Part shown: piece after piece, positions 1 to 9,076 of the stretch
How positions within the stretch are numbered: position 1 is the stretch's first letter
Layout: each line of letters starts with the position of its first letter
NCBI RefSeq assembly: GCF_001667015.1
Contig: NZ_LZIS01000066.1
Location: 1-64,000, forward strand
Direction: 5' to 3'
Source of the DNA: Mycobacterium sp. E3198
GTDB taxonomy: Bacteria; Actinomycetota; Actinomycetes; Mycobacteriales; Mycobacteriaceae
DNA: 64,000 nt
Program-made: the position numbers and the translations under genes
Notes under the pieces: generated by a model
What the model saw: only the letters and a program-made list of their open reading frames with translations
Told to the model about the DNA's origin: nothing
The model's database searches: none

Positions 1-920
1 TTTTCGCCGGCGAGAATCCCGTCGCCGGTGTTGGCCTTCGCGCCGACGGTCCACTCGGTGGTGATGGGCGCGCGCTGGTACTTCACCCGCATCTGCTCGT
101 TGTGCTCGAACCCGCCAGACGCGAGGATGACGCCGCGGCGGGCCCGGATCAGGCGCGGCTCAACCGATTCAGACGCGCCGGCGTCGGTCACGTACACCCC
201 GCGCACCGCCCCGTCCTCGACATAGAGGTCGGTGAGCGCGGTGTTGAGCACGACGGGCACCCCGGCGCGCTGCAACCCGATCCGCAACGGCCCGATCAGC
301 GCGCGCCCCATCCCGACCAGGTTTTTGCCGGTTGCCTTGGCCCACATCGTGCGGGCGCCGACCTTCAGGCTGCGCGCCACGCCCCGCGGGTGTCGCTTGA
401 GCTGGTTGAGGCGCACGTAATCCTGCTGCATCACAACCACATTGAGCGGAACCTTGCCGTAGGCCGGTTCCAGGCCCGCCTCGTCGGGGCCCAGCTTGCG
501 GGCGTTGAACGGCCTGGGCTCGATCGAGCGGCCGCCCGGGCGGCCCCCCGGCGCCTCGGGATAGTAGTCGGAGTAGCGCGGCACCCAGCACATCTTCAAC
601 GGCGTGTGCTTCAGCACGAAGGACAACATCTCGGGGCCGCGTTCGAGGTAGGCGTCGATGCGCTCCGGGTCCACGATGTCGCCGATGATGCCGTGGAGGT
701 AGGTGCGGGCGGCTTCGGGGGTGTCTCGCACGCCGTCGCGCTTGAGCACCTCGTTGTTGGGGATCCAGACCCCGCCCCCGGACCGCGCGGTGGAGCCGCC
801 AAAATGCGCGGCCTTTTCGATGACTAGTGTCGAAAGGCCGCGGTGGGCGGCGGCAAGGGCGGCCACCATGCCGGCTCCGCCGCTCCCGACCACGACGACG
901 TCGTACTCCTGCGCTGTCAT
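1..920 (-). CDS. kstD: 3-ketosteroid delta1-dehydrogenase (KstD), 3' end outside window
   Basis: FAD enzyme that introduces the C1-C2 double bond into ring A of 3-ketosteroids; with KshAB it opens the sterol nucleus. The frame stays open from the ATG at 920 to the window edge (about 306 residues seen; the family is about 560, so the C-terminal part is missing). The N-terminus has the FAD-binding Rossmann motif VVGSGGAGM followed by the GGSTARSGGGVW segment typical of KstD. It matches M. tuberculosis Rv3537 closely from memory. It is divergent from hsaE, with a KstR operator one base upstream of the start, so the transcript may be leaderless or nearly so. Confidence 0.95.
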   Translation of the reverse strand, partial: MTAQEYDVVVVGSGGAGMVAALAAAHRGLSTLVIEKAAHFGGSTARSGGGVWIPNNEVLKRDGVRDTPEAARTYLHGIIGDIVDPERIDAYLERGPEMLSFVLKHTPLKMCWVPRYSDYYPEAPGGRPGGRSIEPRPFNARKLGPDEAGLEPAYGKVPLNVVVMQQDYVRLNQLKRHPRGVARSLKVGARTMWAKATGKNLVGMGRALIGPLRIGLQRAGVPVVLNTALTDLYVEDGAVRGVYVTDAGASESVEPRLIRARRGVILASGGFEHNEQMRVKYQRAPITTEWTVGAKANTGDGILAGE

Positions 921-921
921 G

Positions 922-935
922 TAGAACACGTTATA
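922..935. promoter_or_regulatory. KstR operator between kstD and hsaE
   Basis: The 14-mer tagaacacgttata fits the KstR consensus TnnAACnnGTTnnA at every fixed position. It lies between the divergent kstD and hsaE starts and can repress both. On the hsaE side the terminal TA runs into TAGAAT (934-939), a -10-like hexamer. Confidence 0.9.
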
Positions 936-992
936 GAATTGCCCGGGTTGGGCGCTACCGGCCCGGTCACGAGAACGAGGGGACTTCGGTAA

Positions 993-1778
993 ATGCTCAG
1001 TGTTGCGATCCGCGACGAGCTGGCCGCCGACCTGGCGCAAGCCGAGCGCAGCCGGGAGCCCATCGCTCCGCTGACCGCCCGATACCCGGACATCGATGTC
1101 GTCGACGCCTACGAGATTCAGCTGATCAACATCCGCCAGCGGGTCGCCGAAGGCGCCCGCGTGCTGGGGCACAAGGTGGGCCTGTCCTCGTTGGCGATGC
1201 AGCAGATGATGGGCGTCGACGAGCCCGATTACGGCCACCTGCTCGACGAGATGCAGGCGTTCGAGGACACCCCGGTCAAGGCCGGCCGCTACCTATACCC
1301 GCGGGTGGAGGTCGAAGTGGGATTCATCCTGTCCGCCGACCTGCCGGGGGCGGGTTGCACAGAGGAGGACGTGCTGGCGGGCACCGAGGCCCTGGTGCCG
1401 TCGATCGAGCTGATCGACACCCGGATCACCGACTGGAAGATCGCGTTGTGCGACACCATCGCCGACAACGCCTCGTCGGCGGGCTTCGTGCTGGGTGCGG
1501 CCCGGGTGTCGCCGTCCGACATCGACGTCAAGGCGATCGACGCGGTGCTGACCCGCAACGGCGAGGTGATCGCCGAGGGTCGCAGCGACGCCGTGTTGGG
1601 CAACCCCGTCACCGCGGTGGCGTGGTTGTCCCGCAAGGTGGAAAGCTTCGGTGTGCGCCTGAAAAAAGGTGACATCGTGTTACCGGGATCGTGCACGCGA
1701 GCGATAGATGCACACGCCGGAGACGAATTCGTCGCCGACTTCACGGGACTGGGTTCCGTGCGGTTGTCCTTCGAATAG
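993..1778 (+). CDS. hsaE: 2-hydroxypenta/hexa-dienoate hydratase HsaE
   Basis: A 261-residue protein of the 2-keto-4-pentenoate hydratase (MhpD) family. In cholesterol breakdown it hydrates 2-hydroxyhexa-2,4-dienoate, released from rings C/D by HsaD, to 4-hydroxy-2-oxohexanoate. Length and the conserved segments GHKVGLSS and VEVEVGFIL fit the family. First gene of hsaE-hsaG-hsaF; the next start is 41 bp downstream. The KstR operator lies 57 bp upstream of the ATG. The order matches Rv3536c-Rv3535c-Rv3534c in M. tuberculosis. Confidence 0.95.
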   Translation: MLSVAIRDELAADLAQAERSREPIAPLTARYPDIDVVDAYEIQLINIRQRVAEGARVLGHKVGLSSLAMQQMMGVDEPDYGHLLDEMQAFEDTPVKAGRYLYPRVEVEVGFILSADLPGAGCTEEDVLAGTEALVPSIELIDTRITDWKIALCDTIADNASSAGFVLGAARVSPSDIDVKAIDAVLTRNGEVIAEGRSDAVLGNPVTAVAWLSRKVESFGVRLKKGDIVLPGSCTRAIDAHAGDEFVADFTGLGSVRLSFE

Positions 1779-1819
1779 CACCGGATTAGTTTTGAATTAG
1801 TCCAAATACAAGGAGCATC

Positions 1820-2740
1820 ATGCCGTCCAAGGCGAGTGTGGCCATTGTCGGGTCGGGAAATATCAGCACCGACCTGCTGTACAAGCTTCTCCGATCGGAC
1901 TGGCTGGAGCCGCGCTGGATGGTGGGCATCGACCCGGACAGCGAGGGCCTGGCGCGGGCCCGCAAGCTGGGTCTGGAAACCACCCACGAAGGGGTCGACT
2001 GGCTGCTGGCCCAGCCGGAGAAACCCGATTTGGTGTTCGAGGCGACGAGCGCGTACGTGCACCGGGACGCGGCGCCGAAATACGCGGCCGCGGGAATCCG
2101 GGCCATTGACCTGACGCCGGCCGCGGTGGGCCCGGCGGTGATCCCGCCGGCGAACCTGCGCGAACATCTGGACGCGCCGAACGTCAACATGATCACCTGC
2201 GGGGGACAGGCGACGATCCCGATCGTCTACGCGGTCTCGCGGGTCGTGGGGGTGCCGTACGCGGAAATCGTCGCTTCGGTGGCATCGGTTTCCGCGGGTC
2301 CCGGGACGCGCGCGAACATCGACGAGTTCACTAAGACCACCAGCAAGGGCGTCGAGACCATCGGCGGCGCCGAGCGCGGCAAGGCCATCATCATCCTGAA
2401 CCCGGCCGATCCGCCAATGATCATGCGCGACACCATCTTCTGCGCCATCCCGGAGGATGCCGACCGCGACGCGATCGCCAAGTCCATCCACGACGTGGTG
2501 GCCGAGGTGCAGACCTATGTGCCGGGCTACCGGTTGCTCAACGAGCCGCAGTTCGACGAGCCGTCGGTGGTCAACGGCGGCAACCACGTGGTGACCACCT
2601 TCGTCGAGGTCGAGGGCGCCGGCGATTACCTACCGCCGTACGCGGGCAACCTCGACATCATGACCGCCGCGGCCACCAAGGTCGGTGAGGAGATCGCGAA
2701 GGAATCCCTGTCCGCGAGGGCGGGAGGAGCGCAAGGATGA
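1820..2740 (+). CDS. hsaG: Acylating propanal/acetaldehyde dehydrogenase HsaG
   Basis: A 306-residue CoA-acylating aldehyde dehydrogenase. It takes propanal channelled from HsaF and makes propionyl-CoA with NAD+ and CoA. The nucleotide-binding motif VAIVGSGNI is at residues 7-15 and the catalytic cysteine is Cys127 in ITCGGQ. A clear aaggag ribosome site precedes the ATG. The stop overlaps the hsaF start by 4 bp (ATGA), which fits a co-translated HsaF-HsaG complex. Confidence 0.95.
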   Translation: MPSKASVAIVGSGNISTDLLYKLLRSDWLEPRWMVGIDPDSEGLARARKLGLETTHEGVDWLLAQPEKPDLVFEATSAYVHRDAAPKYAAAGIRAIDLTPAAVGPAVIPPANLREHLDAPNVNMITCGGQATIPIVYAVSRVVGVPYAEIVASVASVSAGPGTRANIDEFTKTTSKGVETIGGAERGKAIIILNPADPPMIMRDTIFCAIPEDADRDAIAKSIHDVVAEVQTYVPGYRLLNEPQFDEPSVVNGGNHVVTTFVEVEGAGDYLPPYAGNLDIMTAAATKVGEEIAKESLSARAGGAQG

Positions 2741-3792
2741 GTGACATCTTCTTCAATCCGATCTGGGACGTCCGGATGACCGACACGTCGCTGCGCGACG
2801 GGTCCCACCACAAGCGCCACCAGTTCACCAAAGACGAGGTGGGCGCCATCGTCGCGGCCCTGGACGCGGCGGGTGTCCCCGTCATCGAGGTGACCCACGG
2901 CGACGGGCTGGGCGGCTCGAGCTTCAACTACGGCTTCTCCAAGACCCCCGAGCAGGAGCTGATCAAGCTCGCCGCCGAGACGGCCACCGAGGCCAAGATC
3001 GCCTTTTTGATGCTGCCCGGGGTGGGCACCAAGGAGGACATCAAGGAGGCCCAGAGCAACGGCGGCTCGATCTGCCGCATCGCCACCCACTGCACCGAGG
3101 CCGACGTCTCGATCCAGCACTTCGGTCTGGCGCGCGAGCTGGGCCTGGAGACCGTCGGGTTCCTGATGATGTCTCACACCATTCCGCCGGAGAAGCTCGC
3201 GGCGCAGGCGCGCATCATGGCCGACGCCGGCTGCCAGTGCGTCTACGTGGTCGACTCGGCCGGGGCGCTGGTCCTCGAAGGGGTGCGCGACCGGGTGGCG
3301 GCGCTGGTCGCCGAGCTGGGCGACGACGCCCAGGTCGGTTTCCACGGCCACGAAAACCTGGGGCTGGGGGTGGCCAACTCGGTGGAGGCCGTCCGGGCCG
3401 GCGCCAAGCAGATCGACGGATCCTGCCGCCGCTTCGGGGCCGGTGCGGGCAACGCGCCCGTCGAGGCGCTGATCGGGGTGTTCGACAAGATCGGCGTCAA
3501 GACCGGGATCGACTTCTTCGACATCGCCGACGCCGCGGAGGACGTCGTGCGGCCGGCCATGCCCGCGGAGTGCCTGCTCGACCGCAACGCGCTGATCATG
3601 GGCTACTCGGGCGTCTACTCCAGCTTCCTCAAGCACGCCGTGCGCCAGGCCGAGCGCTACGGCGTGCCCGCCGCGGCGCTGCTGCACCGGGCCGGTCAGC
3701 GCAAGCTCATCGGCGGCCAGGAAGACCAGCTGATCGACATCGCCCTGGAAATCAAGCGCGAGCAAGAGAGCGGCGCCGTCGTCACGCATTAG
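2737..3792 (+). CDS. hsaF: 4-hydroxy-2-oxoacid aldolase HsaF
   Basis: A 351-residue HMGL-like TIM-barrel class II aldolase. It splits 4-hydroxy-2-oxohexanoate into pyruvate and propanal and passes the aldehyde to HsaG. The N-terminal [11 protein letters not shown] motif carries the metal-binding Asp and active-site Arg; the GFHGHENLG loop supplies two metal-binding His. The C-terminal helical region that docks the dehydrogenase is present at normal length. Last gene of the operon, followed by a hairpin at 3847-3870. Confidence 0.95.
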   Translation: MSDIFFNPIWDVRMTDTSLRDGSHHKRHQFTKDEVGAIVAALDAAGVPVIEVTHGDGLGGSSFNYGFSKTPEQELIKLAAETATEAKIAFLMLPGVGTKEDIKEAQSNGGSICRIATHCTEADVSIQHFGLARELGLETVGFLMMSHTIPPEKLAAQARIMADAGCQCVYVVDSAGALVLEGVRDRVAALVAELGDDAQVGFHGHENLGLGVANSVEAVRAGAKQIDGSCRRFGAGAGNAPVEALIGVFDKIGVKTGIDFFDIADAAEDVVRPAMPAECLLDRNALIMGYSGVYSSFLKHAVRQAERYGVPAAALLHRAGQRKLIGGQEDQLIDIALEIKREQESGAVVTH

Positions 3793-3846
3793 CGGTGGGC
3801 GCTCCGGTGTGCACCGCCTGCCCGGGCTCTAGAATTCTTTGAATCT

Positions 3847-3870
3847 GACGGAAGGCGGTAATCCTCCGTC
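3847..3870 (+). terminator. Possible intrinsic hairpin after hsaF
   Basis: GACGG-a-AGG pairs with CCTCCGTC around a 7-nt loop, giving an 8-bp stem with one bulged A. It is followed by gggtttggctt rather than a clean U tract. Position between hsaF and the PPE gene suits an operon terminator, but it could also lie in the PPE leader. Confidence 0.4.
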
Positions 3871-3918
3871 GGGTTTGGCTTAGCGTTGTATCGACTGCAT
3901 GTGCCGCTAGGGGATGTT

Positions 3919-5127
3919 GTGAGCTTCTTTACGTTGCCGCCGGAGATCAATTCGCTGTTGATGTACTCGGGCGCCGGATCGGGTCCGATGCTGCAGGCCG
4001 CGGCCGCCTGGAATGGGCTGGCCGCCGAGTTGGGATCCGCGGCCCAGTCGTTTGCCTCGGTCACGTCGAACTTGGCGAGCCAGGCGTGGCAGGGTGCGGC
4101 CGCGCAGGCGATGGCGGCGGCTGCTGCTCCGTACTCCGCCTGGCTGAGTGCCGCGGCGTCCCAGGCGGCGGGGGCGGCGGCTCAGGCCCAGGCGGTCGTC
4201 AGCGCCTTCGAGGGCGCGGTGGCGGCGACGGTGCACCCGCTGCAGGTGGAGGCCAACCGCAACGGCCTGTTCCAGTTGGTGATGAGCAACCTGTTCGGCC
4301 AGAACTGGCCGGCGATCGCGGAGACCGAGTTCAACTACATGGAGATGTGGGCCCAGGACGTCGCGGCGATGGTGGGCTATCACGGCGGCGCGTCGGCGGC
4401 CGCCGGGCAATTGCTGTCGGGGCAGGCCAGTCTGCCGGCCATCCCCAGCCTTCCGGGCCTGGGCGGCATCGGCGCCGGATCGAACCCGGCAGGCGGCACC
4501 GCCGCGGTCGCGGGCGCCGCCGGTGGTGCCGGTGGCGGTGGCGGTGGTGGCGACGCCCCGGCCGGCGCGGGCGTAGCCGGCGGCGCCGGCGGCGGAGGTG
4601 ACAATCCCGGCATGGGTGCCGCGGTCGGCGCCGGAAGCGCGGACAGCGGCTACGCCAACGCTGTGCCGGCGACCGATGCCAACGCGGGCGCGGTGACGAC
4701 GGGCGGCACCTACGCCGGCGCCGGAAACGTCGGCGCGGCGCCCGCCGGCGGCATGATCGGCGGCGGTGGCAGCCCGGGCTTCATCGGAGCCGGTGGCATG
4801 GGGGCCATGATGATGGCGTCCGCGGCGATGAACTCCTCCTCGTCCACGGGTTCCGCGACGGGTATCCCGGTCCCCACCACGAAGGCAGCGGAGGAAACCG
4901 CGACGCCCGCCGCGCCGCCCGCGCCGGAAGCGGTCGCACCGGAAGTCGAGGAAGCACCGGTTCCGCTCGCCGCCACACCTCTCGCGACCACACAGGCCGC
5001 GGCAGGACCGGCCGCAGAGGTCTCGGCCATCAAGCCCAAGGCGGCGGAAGCGCAGGCGTCGGGGGAGAGGGTGGCCATGGAGCTGCCACCGGACGAAGCG
5101 CCCGAACCCGAGGCTCGGGCCAACTAA
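3919..5127 (+). CDS. PPE family protein with Gly-rich and Pro/Ala-rich tail
   Basis: The GTG at 3919 is chosen because it puts the PPE signature at the usual distance ([12 protein letters not shown]) and has agggga just upstream; an ATG at 3886 lies in frame but gives an atypical leader. About 402 residues: an N-terminal helical PPE domain (roughly 1-175), a Gly/Ala-rich middle (about 185-300), then a Pro/Glu/Ala-rich acidic tail. Neither the SVP nor the PPW signature is seen. The family is exported by type VII secretion, usually with a PE partner; none is adjacent. Position next to hsaF matches PPE62/PPE61 of M. tuberculosis, but the symbol is not assigned. Confidence 0.85.
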   Translation: MSFFTLPPEINSLLMYSGAGSGPMLQAAAAWNGLAAELGSAAQSFASVTSNLASQAWQGAAAQAMAAAAAPYSAWLSAAASQAAGAAAQAQAVVSAFEGAVAATVHPLQVEANRNGLFQLVMSNLFGQNWPAIAETEFNYMEMWAQDVAAMVGYHGGASAAAGQLLSGQASLPAIPSLPGLGGIGAGSNPAGGTAAVAGAAGGAGGGGGGGDAPAGAGVAGGAGGGGDNPGMGAAVGAGSADSGYANAVPATDANAGAVTTGGTYAGAGNVGAAPAGGMIGGGGSPGFIGAGGMGAMMMASAAMNSSSSTGSATGIPVPTTKAAEETATPAAPPAPEAVAPEVEEAPVPLAATPLATTQAAAGPAAEVSAIKPKAAEAQASGERVAMELPPDEAPEPEARAN

Positions 5128-5207
5128 CCCACGCACCCGGCGCGCCGCGATCTCAGCGTCGATTCGGCGGTGGTCGCCACTCGGTTAACGCGGGTAACCT
5201 CGGCTCT

Positions 5208-5513
5208 ATGACCGTGACATTCAGGACCGTCAACCCTCTTCGGCGCGGACTGTACGCCCTGGTTGCCGCCGGTCTGCTGAGCGCCACCGCCCCGGTGATG
5301 ATCGCGCTGCCGCAGGCCCACGCCGCGCCGCAATGCAATCAGACCGTGGGTCAGTCCATCGACTCGTACCTCAAGGAGCATCCCCAGCTCCACCAGCAGC
5401 TGCAGGCCAAGTCCCAGGCCGAGGGCGGCAATGGCAACGTCATGGACTACCTGAGTCGGCACCCCGATGTGCGGCAGCATCTGATCGACCTGTCCCAGCA
5501 GTGTGCGCCCTAG
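5208..5513 (+). CDS. Small secreted hemophore-related protein
   Basis: A 101-residue protein with an N-terminal signal peptide: basic start, hydrophobic stretch, AHAA cleavage region near residue 43. The mature part is about 60 residues and helical, with two cysteines, one in PQCNQTV and one four residues from the C-terminus, that could form a disulfide. The YLxxHP motif occurs twice (YLKEHP, YLSRHP), as in the mycobacterial hemophore-related family that includes Rv0203. Heme binding is inferred from family resemblance only. Confidence 0.7.
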   Translation: MTVTFRTVNPLRRGLYALVAAGLLSATAPVMIALPQAHAAPQCNQTVGQSIDSYLKEHPQLHQQLQAKSQAEGGNGNVMDYLSRHPDVRQHLIDLSQQCAP

Positions 5514-5577
5514 TGAGCGGGTGTCGTCGGCAAACGTCAGCGGCGACGCGCGGGAACGTTCGCCATTGACGAAAAAG

Positions 5578-5591
5578 TAGAACACGTTCTA
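5578..5591. promoter_or_regulatory. KstR operator of the DUF1214 operon
   Basis: The 14-mer tagaacacgttcta is a full match to TnnAACnnGTTnnA and nearly a perfect palindrome. Its last TA opens the hexamer TAGCGT (5590-5595), 7 nt before the GTG at 5602. That fits a leaderless promoter whose -10 overlaps the operator. Confidence 0.9.
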
Positions 5592-5601
5592 GCGTCTAGG
5601 C

Positions 5602-6729
5602 GTGTTCTCTAAACCCCTCACTGACGCCATCGCCCAGGCCGAAGAGTTGGTCGCCGCCGCACCGTTCATCGAGAGCGAGGCCGACCTCCTCGAAGGACTG
5701 CAATACCTGGCGGGATGCATCGCGGGCTGCATGCATCTGGCCTTCGACTACGAGCGCGACCATCCGTTCCTGCAGTCAGGCACCGGGCCGTTCACCAAGA
5801 TGGGTCTGGACAACCCCGACACCCTCTACTTCGGCACCCGCGTACAGCCCGACCACGACTATGTCGTGACCGGCCGGCGCGGCACCACCACCGACCTGAG
5901 CTTCCAGTTGCTCGGCGGCGAGTACACCGACGACAACGTGCCCGCCAGCCAAGCCGCGTTCGACGATCGCGAACTCGAGATCGCCCCCGACGGCAGCTTC
6001 GAGTGGCGGGTGCGACCGAACAGCCCGGGCCAACTGGTGATCCGCGAGGTGTATGGCGACTGGTCGGCCCAACGCGGCACGCTGACCATCTCCCGGCTGG
6101 ACACCGCCGGCACCGCGCCGCCGCCGCTGACCCGGCAGACGATCGAAAAGCGTTATGCCACAGCGGGTAAGCAGCTGGTGAACCGGGTGAAGACCTGGCT
6201 GCAATTCCCCGAGTGGTTCTACCTGAACATCCCGGTCAACACCATGGTCGCACCCCGGCTGACCCCCGGCGGGCTGGCGACGCAGTATTCGTCGGCGGGG
6301 CATTTCGATCTGCGGCCCGACCAGGCGCTGGTGATCACGATCCCGGTCTCGGACGCCCCCTATCTCGGCTTTCAACTCGGCAGCCTGTGGTACATCTCGC
6401 TGGACTACATCAACCACCAGACGTCGCTGAACAACACTCAGGCCCAAGCGGATCCGGACGGTAAGGTCCGCATCGTGGTCGCCGATCAGAACCCGGGCGT
6501 GACCAACTGGGTGGAAACGCGCGGCCACCGGCGGGGCTACGTGCAGTTCCGCTGGCAGCGGGTGTCGCGCCAGCTCACCGACGCCGACGGGCCCACCGTC
6601 GAGCTGGTGGACTTTGACGCGGTGCCGGGCGCACTGCCGTATTTCGAGCACAACAAGATCTCCGAGGAACAGTGGCGCGCACGAATCGCGTTGCGTCAAC
6701 AGCAAATAGCGGCCAGGATGCTGGGGTGA
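5602..6729 (+). CDS. DUF1214 domain protein (Rv3531c-like)
   Basis: A 375-residue protein with no signal peptide, belonging to the DUF1214 family of unknown biochemical role. The GTG start is supported by the KstR operator and -10 geometry; no Shine-Dalgarno is visible, consistent with leaderless translation. It is the first gene of a three-gene operon with an SDR and a sulfotransferase-like gene (stop and next start nearly touching). Operator and neighbours imply induction by sterol metabolites. Its substrate cannot be told from sequence. Confidence 0.85.
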   Translation: MFSKPLTDAIAQAEELVAAAPFIESEADLLEGLQYLAGCIAGCMHLAFDYERDHPFLQSGTGPFTKMGLDNPDTLYFGTRVQPDHDYVVTGRRGTTTDLSFQLLGGEYTDDNVPASQAAFDDRELEIAPDGSFEWRVRPNSPGQLVIREVYGDWSAQRGTLTISRLDTAGTAPPPLTRQTIEKRYATAGKQLVNRVKTWLQFPEWFYLNIPVNTMVAPRLTPGGLATQYSSAGHFDLRPDQALVITIPVSDAPYLGFQLGSLWYISLDYINHQTSLNNTQAQADPDGKVRIVVADQNPGVTNWVETRGHRRGYVQFRWQRVSRQLTDADGPTVELVDFDAVPGALPYFEHNKISEEQWRARIALRQQQIAARMLG

Positions 6730-6731
6730 CG

Positions 6732-7514
6732 ATGTCAGGAATGCTTAAGCGAAAGGTAGTCGTCATCAGTGGCGTCGGGCCGGGGCTCGGCACCACGCTG
6801 GCGCACCGGTGTGCGCGCGACGGCGCCGACCTCGTGCTGGCCGCCCGGAGCCTGGACCGGTTGGAGGCGGTGGCCAAGGAGATCAACGACTCCGGGCACA
6901 AGGCGCTGGCGGTGCGCGCCGACATCACCAACGACGAGGAGGTGGATTACCTCGTCGAGACCGCCATGGCGAGCTACGGCAAGGTCGACGTGCTGGTCAA
7001 CAACGCATTCCGGGTGCCGTCGATGAAACCGTTGGCCGGCACGTCGTTTCAGCACATCCGCGATGCGATCGAGCTGAGCGCGCTGGGGGCGCTGCGGCTG
7101 ATCCAGGCGCTGACGCCTGCGCTCGAGGAGTCGCACGGATCGATCGTCAACGTCAACTCGATGGTGCTGCGCCACTCGCAGGCGAAGTACGGCGCGTACA
7201 AGATGGCCAAGTCGGCTCTGCTGGCGATGTCCCAGTCGCTGGCCACCGAACTCGGCGAGAAGGGTATTCGCGTCAATTCCGTTGCTCCTGGCTATATCTG
7301 GGGCGAGACGTTGAAGGCCTACTTCGAACACCAGGCCGGCAAGTATGGCACCACCGCGGACCAGATCTACCAGGCCACGGCCGCGAACGCCGACCTGAAG
7401 CGACTGCCCACCGAGGACGAGGTGGCCTCGGCGATCCTTTTCCTGGCCAGCGATTTGTCCAGCGGCATCACGGGGCAGACGCTGGACGTCAACTGCGGGG
7501 AGTACCACAACTGA
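6732..7514 (+). CDS. Short-chain dehydrogenase/reductase (Rv3530c-like)
   Basis: A 260-residue classical-type SDR: a GxxxGxG-type cofactor loop near SGVGPGLG, the NNAF variant of the NNAG motif, a serine in VNSMV and the catalytic YKMAK. NAD(P)-dependent oxidation or reduction of a sterol-derived alcohol or ketone is inferred from the KstR-controlled operon. An in-frame GTG at 6726 overlaps the previous stop and is an alternative start. Its own stop overlaps the next ATG by one base, so the operon is tightly coupled. Confidence 0.85.
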   Translation: MSGMLKRKVVVISGVGPGLGTTLAHRCARDGADLVLAARSLDRLEAVAKEINDSGHKALAVRADITNDEEVDYLVETAMASYGKVDVLVNNAFRVPSMKPLAGTSFQHIRDAIELSALGALRLIQALTPALEESHGSIVNVNSMVLRHSQAKYGAYKMAKSALLAMSQSLATELGEKGIRVNSVAPGYIWGETLKAYFEHQAGKYGTTADQIYQATAANADLKRLPTEDEVASAILFLASDLSSGITGQTLDVNCGEYHN

Positions 7515-8659
7515 TGGGCGACCGCACCGATGTCGGCACCGTCGAGGAACTGCACGCGTCCGCCACCAAGCTGACGGGCCTGGACGACTTCGGCGCCGAC
7601 GACGACAACTACCGCGAGGCGCTGGGGGTGCTGCTGGACTCCTACCGGAGCGAAGCGGGCCTCACCGTGTTGGGCAGCAAGATGAATCGGTTCTTTCTGC
7701 GCGGCGCGCTGGTGGCCCGGCTGCTGTCCGAATCCTCTTGGAAGCAATACCCGCAGCACGCCGACGTCGTGATCCAACGGCCGATCTTCGTCACCGGGCT
7801 GGTGCGTACCGGCACCACGGCGCTGCACCGGCTGCTGGGCGCCGACCCGGCGCACCAGGGTCTGCACATGTGGCTGGCGGAGTTCCCGCAGCCGCGCCCG
7901 CCGCGCGAAACCTGGGAATCCAACCCGATGTATCGCCAGCTCGACGCGCAGTTCACCCAGCATCACCAGGAAAACCCCGGCTACACCGGTCTGCATTTCA
8001 TGGCCGCGTACGAGCTGGAGGAGTGCTGGCAGCTGCTGCGGCAGTCACTGCACTCGGTGTCCTACGAGACCCTGTCGCACCTGCCCAGTTACTCGAAGTG
8101 GTTGTCGCAGCAGGACTGGACGCCGTCGTATCGCCGGCATCGCAAGAACCTCCAGCTGATCGGACTCAACGACGCCGACAAGCGGTGGGTGCTGAAGAAC
8201 CCCAGCCACCTTTTCGCTTTGGACGCGCTGATGGCGACCTATCCGGACGCGCTCGTGATTCAGACCCACCGGCCCGTCGAGACCATCATGGCCTCGATGT
8301 GCTCGCTGGCGCAGCACACCGCGGAGGGATGGTCGACGACGTTCGTCGGCGCCCAGATCGGTGCCGACTCAATGGAAACCTGGTCGCGCGGTTTGGAACG
8401 GTTCAACAGCGCGCGGGCCAAGTACGACCCGGCTCAGTTCTACGACGTCGACTATCGGGCCCTGATAGCCGATCCGCTGGGCACCGTCGCCGACATCTAC
8501 CGGCACTTCGGTCTGGCGCTGACCGACGAGGCCCGGGCGGCCATGGAGAAGAGCCACGCCGCCAGCCAGTCCGGCGAGCGGGCGCCCAAACACACCTATT
8601 CGCTGGCCGATTACGGGTTGACCGAGGAAGCGGTGAAGGAGCGATTCGCCGGGCTGTGA
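7514..8659 (+). CDS. Sulfotransferase-family protein (Rv3529c-like)
   Basis: A 381-residue member of the bacterial sulfotransferase family. The 5' PAPS phosphosulfate-binding loop is visible as FVTGLVRTGTTALHR (about residue 93), and a later KNPSHLF segment fits the family core. It would transfer a sulfuryl group to a hydroxyl acceptor. The acceptor is unknown, but the gene is third in a KstR-controlled operon, so a sterol or a lipid handled during sterol use is plausible. A lone atg overlaps the SDR stop (TGATG). Confidence 0.8.
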   Translation: MGDRTDVGTVEELHASATKLTGLDDFGADDDNYREALGVLLDSYRSEAGLTVLGSKMNRFFLRGALVARLLSESSWKQYPQHADVVIQRPIFVTGLVRTGTTALHRLLGADPAHQGLHMWLAEFPQPRPPRETWESNPMYRQLDAQFTQHHQENPGYTGLHFMAAYELEECWQLLRQSLHSVSYETLSHLPSYSKWLSQQDWTPSYRRHRKNLQLIGLNDADKRWVLKNPSHLFALDALMATYPDALVIQTHRPVETIMASMCSLAQHTAEGWSTTFVGAQIGADSMETWSRGLERFNSARAKYDPAQFYDVDYRALIADPLGTVADIYRHFGLALTDEARAAMEKSHAASQSGERAPKHTYSLADYGLTEEAVKERFAGL

Positions 8660-8678
8660 CCGGTCGCTCGTGTGACGG

Positions 8679-8969
8679 TCACCCTTCGATCCGGCGCGAC
8701 CCCAACCACACCCCTTCGGGAGGCCCGACCGCACCCGCCCGCTCCCGCGCCGCGGCCAGCTCCGGTGATCCCGCGAACCGCCTTGCGGCATCGATGTTTT
8801 CCATGTCCATGACGACGATGACGGTATCGGGGTCGTCGCCGTCGACATAGGTCCCCGTCACCACCAGTCCGTGCCGGCGCCTGATCGCGTCGAGCTGCGG
8901 GTCGCGAAACACGTTGTTCCATCGGCCGACGCTGGCGACCCGCTGTTTGACCAGCATGACTCCGGTCAT
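8679..8969 (-). CDS. Small ferredoxin-fold protein, possibly monooxygenase-like
   Basis: A 96-residue soluble protein. The ATG at 8969 has ggaggtga at a good distance; an upstream in-frame start would run through an operator. The beta-alpha-beta pattern and size resemble small ABM/DUF1330-type dimeric alpha-beta barrel proteins; no catalytic residues can be named. It is divergent from a tetR gene, with two matching operators between them, so it is the likely target of that repressor. Confidence 0.65.
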   Translation of the reverse strand: MTGVMLVKQRVASVGRWNNVFRDPQLDAIRRRHGLVVTGTYVDGDDPDTVIVVMDMENIDAARRFAGSPELAAARERAGAVGPPEGVWLGSRRIEG

Positions 8970-8990
8970 GGCAAGCTCACCTCCGTACGA

Positions 8991-9012
8991 TATGTCTACG
9001 TATGTAGACATA
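8991..9012. promoter_or_regulatory. TetR operator 1
   Basis: Inverted repeat TATGTCTAC-gtat-GTAGACATA with perfect 9-bp arms. It lies 21 bp upstream of the small minus-strand gene and shares its core TGTCTACnnnnGTAGACA with a second site 50 bp away. Confidence 0.8.
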
Positions 9013-9042
9013 TCCGCCAGCGTAGCGCTGCCACCGCCGCTA

Positions 9043-9060
9043 TGTCTACAGTCGTAGACA
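9043..9060. promoter_or_regulatory. TetR operator 2
   Basis: TGTCTAC-agtc-GTAGACA, perfect 7-bp arms, identical core to operator 1 (centres 50 bp apart). It ends 16 bp before the tetR start, a position suited to autorepression. Confidence 0.8.
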
Positions 9061-9076
9061 ATGCGAAGGGAGTGAC

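Noticed and set aside
3886..3918. Upstream ATG as the PPE start
   Set aside because: It would add 11 residues before the fixed PPE N-terminus and lacks the ribosome site found before the GTG at 3919.
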